Below are positions 28,394 to 32,780 of a stretch of DNA of 32,780 nucleotides, piece after piece. Each line of letters begins with the position of its first letter. The first letter of the stretch is position 1. Origin of the DNA: Acetivibrio ethanolgignens (GTDB lineage: Bacteria; Bacillota; Clostridia; Lachnospirales; Lachnospiraceae); contig NZ_LNAM01000152.1 in NCBI RefSeq assembly GCF_001461035.1, positions 1 through 32,780 on the forward strand. Reading direction: 5' to 3'. Position numbers and translations under genes: made by a program. The notes under the pieces were generated by a model. The model worked only from the letters and a program-made list of their open reading frames with translations. It did not search any database and was not told the DNA's origin.

Positions 28394-29296
28394 CTAATCG
28401 ATTACATTCCTTGCCCATGCCGGAGTGTTATTATTATAATCTATATCTGTAACCACAATACCATACTTTTGACCTCTGGCTTGTACAATCTTACCATCTC
28501 CAATATACATAGCGACATGACCAATTCTATTACCACGCATGTAAAACACTAAATCTCCTGGTTGTAACTTATTCAGCGCAACCTTCTTACCCTGCTCTGC
28601 CTGTTGGTATGAACACCGTTGTAAGTTAATATTAAACTCCTTAAGCACTGACCGTACAAAGCCAGAACAATCAGCACCGGAAGTTAAACTCTCTCCTCCC
28701 CAAACATACGGATTCCCAACAAATTGCAAAGCATAATCAACTATTTTGTCTCTCTTAGTACCATTTCGCTTCAAGACCGGAAAAGACTTTACATCAAGCA
28801 CATACTCTATTTTTACATACCCCTTGTTAATATAAAAATCTCTTCCGTCGTACCCAACTTTTACAGTACTACCCTTTATTCCATTTACAATAAACTCCGT
28901 GCCTTTAGAAGCAGTAGCTATCACCTTTGCACCAGGCTCTGCACCATCCCACATCTTGCACTTAGCCAATGTAATAGCTTTCTTCTTGAACAATGTTGGG
29001 TGCTGTTTTACATACACCTCTAATGCATTTCCTGTCACAACATCGTTTTTACTCACAAACCCTGATTTTCCTCTGTAATTAATCTCTATGAATCTAATAC
29101 CGTTTTTACCATATTTAATTACAGTGCCTTGTGGTAAGTAACCATAAACAGATGCACTGTTGCGAGCCTCACTAAGAATTGGTGTGGTCTTAGTTACACA
29201 CGCATACTTCTCTGTATCTGTAGTCTTTGCATAACTAATCGTACCTGTCAAAAGAGTCAATAGTACTGCAGCTAATACGAATTTAGCATACCGCAT
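28394..29296 (-). CDS. secreted SH3-NlpC/P60 peptidoglycan hydrolase
   Basis: A 300-residue protein starting MRYAKFVLAAVLLTLL (ATG 29296, GGAGG six nt upstream), overlapping the HD-GYP gene by 14 nt. A signal peptide ends near SYAK. One or two bacterial SH3-like segments follow (ILSEARNSASVYGYLPQGT, then a second at about 110-165). The C-terminal NlpC/P60 domain has ADCSGFVRSVLKEF (catalytic C210), GDLVFYMRG and IGHVAMYIGDGKIVQARG (H260). It should cut peptide links in peptidoglycan. In conjugative and pilus systems such enzymes open the wall for the envelope machine, matching the CpaB-like neighbour. Confidence 0.9.
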   Translation of the reverse strand: MRYAKFVLAAVLLTLLTGTISYAKTTDTEKYACVTKTTPILSEARNSASVYGYLPQGTVIKYGKNGIRFIEINYRGKSGFVSKNDVVTGNALEVYVKQHPTLFKKKAITLAKCKMWDGAEPGAKVIATASKGTEFIVNGIKGSTVKVGYDGRDFYINKGYVKIEYVLDVKSFPVLKRNGTKRDKIVDYALQFVGNPYVWGGESLTSGADCSGFVRSVLKEFNINLQRCSYQQAEQGKKVALNKLQPGDLVFYMRGNRIGHVAMYIGDGKIVQARGQKYGIVVTDIDYNNNTPAWARNVID

Positions 29297-29843
29297 ACAA
29301 AGCCTCCAACACCGAAGAGTCAAACTTCTTTCTTTCCTCTTCCATTATTTTCTGTGCAAACTCTTTATCGTAAGCATTCTTGTAAGGACGATTTGACGTC
29401 AGTGCATTAAATACATCAGACACAGCTAGAATCCTCGTAATACTAGAAAGTTTTTTGCTACCTTCAGGATATCCGCTACCATCTAACCTCTCATGATGAT
29501 ACAGTATTGCTTGTAACACATCTTTTGACAACCCACTATCTTTCAATGCTTCATATCCTAATCTACTATGCTCTCTAACTACTGTAAACTCTTCTTTTGA
29601 CAACACACAGTTCTTTAAAAGTAAATTTCTATCAACAAACAACTTGCCATAATCGTGGAGTCTTGCTGCTATAAACAGGTTGCTAATCTCCTTCTCATTT
29701 AATTGAAGCTTAATACCTAATCTTATTGATAGAAAGCACACCCCTTTACAGTGCTCATTAACCTCAGGTGCTTTAGTTGCAAGTTCTTTTATTAGTGTAT
29801 TGACAACTTCTACATTTTCTGTAATCTTGAAATCTAAACTCAT
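29283..29843 (-). CDS. stand-alone HD-GYP domain protein
   Basis: A 186-residue protein from ATG 29843 (GGAGGGAAAGC). Motifs in order: H30, LHDYGK (HD at 63-64, K67), EHSRLGYEAL (H92), YHHERLDGSGYP (H116-H117 and the GYP at 124-126), and ILAVSDVFNALTSNRPYK (D143). All expected metal ligands are present, so it is probably an active phosphodiesterase; known HD-GYP proteins hydrolyse c-di-GMP. No sensory or receiver domain is attached. Its stop overlaps the NlpC/P60 gene, so the two are co-translated. A role in signalling that affects host surface, motility or the element's own apparatus is inference. Confidence 0.88.
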   Translation of the reverse strand: MSLDFKITENVEVVNTLIKELATKAPEVNEHCKGVCFLSIRLGIKLQLNEKEISNLFIAARLHDYGKLFVDRNLLLKNCVLSKEEFTVVREHSRLGYEALKDSGLSKDVLQAILYHHERLDGSGYPEGSKKLSSITRILAVSDVFNALTSNRPYKNAYDKEFAQKIMEEERKKFDSSVLEALYAVC

Positions 29844-29868
29844 GCTTTCCCTCCTTCCTGGGAAATCA

Positions 29869-29895
29869 GTTTACTGTTTGAATAAGACAGTAAAC
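29869..29895 (-). other. hairpin upstream of the HD-GYP gene
   Basis: A 9-bp perfect stem (GTTTACTGT/ACAGTAAAC) with a 9-nt loop, 5 nt beyond the stop of 29900-30295 and about 25 nt before the HD-GYP start. The T-content after it is poor (TGATTTCCC). It is either a weak terminator or a translation-level hairpin. Confidence 0.5.
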
Positions 29896-29899
29896 CTAG

Positions 29900-30295
29900 C
29901 TAGATTACTTTTTTGTAAATTGGAATATACTTTCCACAACGAACTACAGAACTCATCTCAATCTTAGAGCATCTAATTGGCGGCTGCTTACTCGCTTTCT
30001 TTTTTCTTGCCGTTGAATATAGCGTGATTATAGCAAGCAACGAGCTTAGTAATGAAGAATGCCCTTCATCGTAATCATCATCGTAATCATCATCGTAATC
30101 ATAGTCGTTACGACTATGATACCGTTGTTGACTTTCATTCTCCCTGTAATAGGAGCTTTTATCATTGTATCGCCTCTGATTATCACGATATCGTCTGTCA
30201 GCTACTCTCTCTGAGCGTCGTCTACCGTAACCTCTGTAGTCGTCGTAATCATCATAGTCATCATAATCATCGTAATCTCTGTACCGTCTAGCCAT
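29900..30295 (-). CDS. low-complexity R/Y/D-rich protein with hydrophobic helix
   Basis: A 131-residue protein from ATG 30295, overlapping the previous gene by 8 nt. It begins MARRYRDYDDYDDYDDYDDY and continues with R, Y, D and N in short repeats (RRRSERVADRRYRDNQRRY), a composition typical of disordered, phase-separating or surface-adhesive segments. Residues about 80-95 (SSLLSSLLAIITLY) could be a short membrane or amphipathic helix. The tail has two cysteines (PPIRCSKIEMSSVVRCGKYI). There is no signal peptide. Its position in the pilus-like operon suggests association with the apparatus. Function unknown. Confidence 0.7.
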   Translation of the reverse strand: MARRYRDYDDYDDYDDYDDYRGYGRRRSERVADRRYRDNQRRYNDKSSYYRENESQQRYHSRNDYDYDDDYDDDYDEGHSSLLSSLLAIITLYSTARKKKASKQPPIRCSKIEMSSVVRCGKYIPIYKKVI

Positions 30296-31121
30296 CTTGA
30301 ATCAACTCCTTATAGTTTATGCTATCTAGAAATTCAACTGGGTCCATTCCTTGAGTGTAAACATAAACTGTTAATACAACATCTGCACTAACATTATTAC
30401 GCACAAACAAGCAAGAACCATATTCTCTTCCCTTTCGTATAATCCGATACTGAACAAACTCATCATGGGTACCCACATCATCTTGTACAGTAAGAAACCT
30501 CACTGTATCAGAATTACATAACTGAGCGGATTTTATCTGTTTTGTTATTTCCTCAACCAAAGGTTCTGTCTTATCTTCAAGCCGTATAGAAAGATACACA
30601 TTTGAATCAAAAAATACAGCCTGAGCTTGACTGTAAGTTTCATGAAAAGTTATACCATCAGGTATACCAATTTTTCTGGTAACCCCTTTGTATTTTATTT
30701 CAATAGCACCTCTAATCTCGCCGTTATCTTTTAAATTACACAACAAATCAGTTAAAGCAAATTTTAGTTTATTTAACTCGCTATTGCTGTAGACTTTAGA
30801 ATCTAATTCTATTAGTTTATGGTCATACAAACTAAAGCAGTAAACCACGTAAGCACTACCAACTGTAACGGTTAAAATCGTCCACTCTCTATTACTTACA
30901 GTTTTAACTTCCGTACTAAAGGTGCCATCCCCGCCAGCCCGAATTGAAGCTTTCTCCAACTTATCGATTACATCCTCATATCCACCTCTAAACATGGAGG
31001 AGCGAATACTAGCTACCACCATCTCAGAATTCAACACCATACTGAGTATGGCTACGTCCTGTGAAGTGTTATCAACTATTTTCCAGTATCTGGATTTCTC
31101 TTCATCGAATTCAAAGAACAT
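30288..31121 (-). CDS. hypothetical protein, 277 residues
   Basis: A beta-rich soluble protein from ATG 31121 (AGGAGGGACAA). The N-terminal half has regular strands (REWTILTVTVGSAYVVYCFSL), and a later segment (IEIKYKGVTRKIGIPDGITF) suggests a second domain. It has no signal peptide, although the middle is moderately hydrophobic. It follows the integrase terminator closely (18 nt) and heads the operon that runs through HD-GYP, NlpC/P60, CpaB-like and ParA-like genes. No family recognised. Confidence 0.65.
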   Translation of the reverse strand: MFFEFDEEKSRYWKIVDNTSQDVAILSMVLNSEMVVASIRSSMFRGGYEDVIDKLEKASIRAGGDGTFSTEVKTVSNREWTILTVTVGSAYVVYCFSLYDHKLIELDSKVYSNSELNKLKFALTDLLCNLKDNGEIRGAIEIKYKGVTRKIGIPDGITFHETYSQAQAVFFDSNVYLSIRLEDKTEPLVEEITKQIKSAQLCNSDTVRFLTVQDDVGTHDEFVQYRIIRKGREYGSCLFVRNNVSADVVLTVYVYTQGMDPVEFLDSINYKELIQDG

Positions 31122-31140
31122 TTGTCCCTCCTAAAACAAA

Positions 31141-31163
31141 GAGGACTCATTATCTGAGTCCTC
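31141..31163 (-). terminator. intrinsic terminator of the integrase gene
   Basis: A 9-bp perfect stem (GAGGACTCA/TGAGTCCTC) with a 5-nt loop, followed on the minus strand by TTTGTTTT. It overlaps the integrase stop codon. Confidence 0.85.
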
Positions 31164-32244
31164 ATTTAATCTTTTCTATTTCTTCCCGTAACTGTTCTAG
31201 TGGTCTATGTGTGTAAACCCCTTCTGTTACATCTGAAATTGCATGCCCTACTACTCTCTTCAGCACCCACTCATCAACTCCTGCTAATTTAGCCTTAGTA
31301 ATAAATGTATGCCGACAATCATGAGCACTGTGCATCTCAATTAACTTTTTATCCATGAACAACTTAATCATATAATCTATTCTTGACTTACGTTTTGCCA
31401 CATCAGTAGTATTCATAGGTAAAACAAACCCATCTTCTGTTGTCTCTATCATACGTTTTAGCAATGGTTGTATCTTGCTATGAATTGGCACAGTACGATT
31501 TTTACCTGCTTTTGTTTTACTACCTGTTACCATAAACCATTCCTCAGTGTTCACGCTGTCAGCACGTAATGATACTAACTCCCCAATACGAAGACCCGAG
31601 TAAATCATAATCAGCATACCGCATGCAATAGGCTCTTCTGTATGTTGCATTAGAACTACGATTTCTTCATCTGTTACAACTGCCCTGTCTCGGTTATGAG
31701 AAGATGGTTTTGCATCGATAGTAAACATTTCAGTCAAATTACTTTCCACACACCCTAACTCTATTGCGTATACAAACAACTTGTTAAGTAAGGATTTCAT
31801 AGTTCCCTTTGTTGTACCTGGGACATCTGTTTCAATCCTACTACCATCCTCAGCATACTTTACAACAACAGCTGTATTAATTGCGGACTTTAACTCTGCA
31901 GGTGTTACATCTCTTAATTTACGAGAATGTATAGGAGCAAGCAAATTCCAAGCATACTTGAATCTAGTTATATTATTCTGTTTAAGTTCCTGTTCATCCC
32001 ACCATTTGTCAAATACATCCTTAAATGTAAAATCGCGGATTGTATCCCAAGGATTCTTATTGAACTCGGCTAATGCTTCTAATGCTTCAGCTCTTTTACT
32101 AAAATACCCTAGGGTTCTGTATTTACGTATGTATCTGTCTTTTGAAGTATCATATTCCAATTTTACAGAAACTCTAGCTACCCAAGGTTTTCGTCGATTA
32201 CCCTTCATTTTGTATACACTACCATAACCATTTGGTAATTTCAT
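31162..32244 (-). CDS. tyrosine recombinase (phage/ICE-type integrase)
   Basis: A 360-residue protein; start MKLPNGYGSV at ATG 32244 (GGAGGTGCTTAAA), because the longer frame runs through the iterons. The N-terminal part (WVARVSVKLEYDTSKDRYIRKYRTLGYFSKRAEA) is an AP2-like arm-binding domain, and 72-175 the core-binding SAM-like domain. The C-terminal catalytic domain has YSGLRIGEL (R219), TKAGKNR (K245), HSAHDCRHTF (H308, R311), VVGHAISDV (H334) and GVYTH (nucleophile Y344). The set is complete, so it should be active. It is of the Tn916/phage family, integrating the element at an attB site. No Xis-like gene is seen beside it. Confidence 0.93.
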   Translation of the reverse strand: MKLPNGYGSVYKMKGNRRKPWVARVSVKLEYDTSKDRYIRKYRTLGYFSKRAEALEALAEFNKNPWDTIRDFTFKDVFDKWWDEQELKQNNITRFKYAWNLLAPIHSRKLRDVTPAELKSAINTAVVVKYAEDGSRIETDVPGTTKGTMKSLLNKLFVYAIELGCVESNLTEMFTIDAKPSSHNRDRAVVTDEEIVVLMQHTEEPIACGMLIMIYSGLRIGELVSLRADSVNTEEWFMVTGSKTKAGKNRTVPIHSKIQPLLKRMIETTEDGFVLPMNTTDVAKRKSRIDYMIKLFMDKKLIEMHSAHDCRHTFITKAKLAGVDEWVLKRVVGHAISDVTEGVYTHRPLEQLREEIEKIK

Positions 32245-32306
32245 TTTAAGCACCTCCAGTCTACTGTGTGTCACCACACCGTTAGCTGTAGGTCTCAAAT
32301 AAAATG

Positions 32307-32360
32307 TGCAAGTAACGTGCAAGTAACCTGCAAGTAGTATGCAAGTAACCTGCAAGTAAT
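32307..32360. repeat. five 11-bp iterons upstream of the integrase gene
   Basis: Five direct copies of TGCAAGTAAC (third copy TGCAAGTAGT) start at 32307, 32318, 32329, 32340 and 32351, an exact 11-bp period (one helical turn). A TATAAT -10 element on the minus strand (32359-32364) abuts the array, so the repeats would cover the transcription start of the integrase. They are likely binding sites for a regulator or for the integrase arm-binding domain. Confidence 0.9.
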
Positions 32361-32606
32361 TATACATTTTAACCGCTACTAACACCATTAATACAAAACG
32401 ACAACTGTAAATACTTTATCCACTAAAGCCAGTATTTGCCTTATTTTCGGTCAATCTTAAGAGTGCTAGGAAATTGCTCTGCTTCAATCAGAAAATACAA
32501 ACCGAAATCGAAAAAAAATTGATTATTTACATCTTTTTCCTACTGCAGCGAGTCGCGAAAGCGACATTTTCCACGTCGCCGCAGTGCAATCCCCAGCGGA
32601 ATGTTT

Positions 32607-32649
32607 TTTATTTATTTGATAGGAGGAACTTTCCTATCAAATAAATAAA
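32607..32649. repeat. 18-bp perfect inverted repeat
   Basis: Arms 32607-32624 (TTTATTTATTTGATAGGA) and 32632-32649 pair perfectly around a 7-nt loop. It directly adjoins the terminator hairpin at 32649-32673. Confidence 0.9.
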
Positions 32650-32673
32650 GCCCACAGATTTCATCTGTGGGCT
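32649..32673 (-). terminator. strong intrinsic terminator
   Basis: An 11-bp perfect stem (AGCCCACAGAT and its complement) with a 3-nt loop; the minus strand continues TTATTTATTTG. It would stop transcription entering from the right, insulating the integrase region from flanking DNA. Confidence 0.8.
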
Positions 32674-32780
32674 AGATATATCTTTCCTTGATACTTTCAA
32701 AACTACACACTGCCTATCACCCAAATTTATTGTAGACAACCGGTCATCTCAAGGCTTTGCCTTTCGATGTCATTTGCAAG

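Larger units (their letters stand above)
32365..32780. other. non-coding right end with hairpins
   Basis: I see no supported gene in this stretch of more than 400 bp. It holds a small GC-rich hairpin (GTCGC-GAAA-GCGAC, about 32552-32565), the 18-bp inverted repeat at 32607-32649, the terminator at 32649-32673 and a short AAGGC-TTT-GCCTT hairpin (about 32749-32762). It could contain the attachment site and the junction with host DNA. Confidence 0.5.

Noticed and set aside
31781-32227. 148-residue plus-strand ORF
   Set aside because: Lies entirely antisense to the integrase, whose motifs, ribosome site and terminator are clear.
32245-32388. 48-residue N-terminal extension of the integrase
   Set aside because: The extension is the translation of the iterons (repeated L-Q-V-T-C), and a strong ribosome site precedes the internal ATG at 32244.
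32680-32780. Possible rRNA-operon leader (TTTCAAAACT-like box)
   Set aside because: Only a short box-like string matches, with no rRNA or tRNA sequence beside it in the window.

Overview
This window looks like part of a large mobile element (a big prophage, phage-plasmid or integrative element) from a low-GC Gram-positive host, most likely a gut clostridium of the Lachnospiraceae type. The reasons are strong AGGAGG-type ribosome sites at nearly every start, frequent TTG/GTG starts, A/T-rich codon use, dense small overlapping genes of unknown function, and protein families typical of such elements. Every protein gene I accept is on the minus strand, so the window reads as a long series of leftward operons. 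No capsid, tail, terminase, relaxase or replication-initiation gene is visible, so phage versus conjugative/plasmid cannot be decided here.

Layout from left to right (transcription runs right to left). 0.1-5.7 kb: a radical SAM protein of the RlmN/Cfr type, cysteine-rich zinc-ribbon miniproteins, a DUF3841-like gene interrupted by an amber codon, small membrane peptides and unknowns. 5.8-15.5 kb: an accessory region with three tRNA genes (CAU, UUC and UUG anticodons) and a complete tmRNA gene, a HipA-like kinase, a Lar-type zinc finger protein, a KH-domain RNA-binding protein, a degraded PD-(D/E)XK nuclease with an EGRA repeat, and many small unknowns. 15.5-20.9 kb: a fusion of a YfbR-type HD nucleotidase domain to repeated small DNA-binding-like modules, a protein built of 26-residue tandem repeats, a broken secreted surface protein, and a second HipA-like kinase whose N-terminal domain is a separate overlapping gene. 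20.9-24.4 kb: a two-OB-fold SSB-like protein, a RadC JAB-domain protein, small genes, a gene behind a promoter-leader-terminator arrangement that looks like transcription attenuation, and a YdjM-type membrane hydrolase. 24.5-31.1 kb: a compact operon with two MinD/ParA-like proteins, a CpaB/SAF-like membrane protein, a secreted SH3-NlpC/P60 peptidase and an HD-GYP protein, resembling part of a Tad-like pilus or envelope-spanning machine. 31.1-32.8 kb: a tyrosine integrase preceded by five 11-bp iterons and strong hairpins, which probably marks one end of the element.

Together the genes suggest an element that brings its own translation support (tmRNA, tRNAs, RlmN-like enzyme, KH protein), nucleotide control and DNA handling (HD nucleotidase, SSB, RadC), two HipA-like kinases, and an envelope apparatus. 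Several small genes carry single lesions (two in-frame UAG codons, one UGA plus a frameshift, one probable one-base frameshift). These are decay, assembly error or recoding; the sequence alone cannot tell which.
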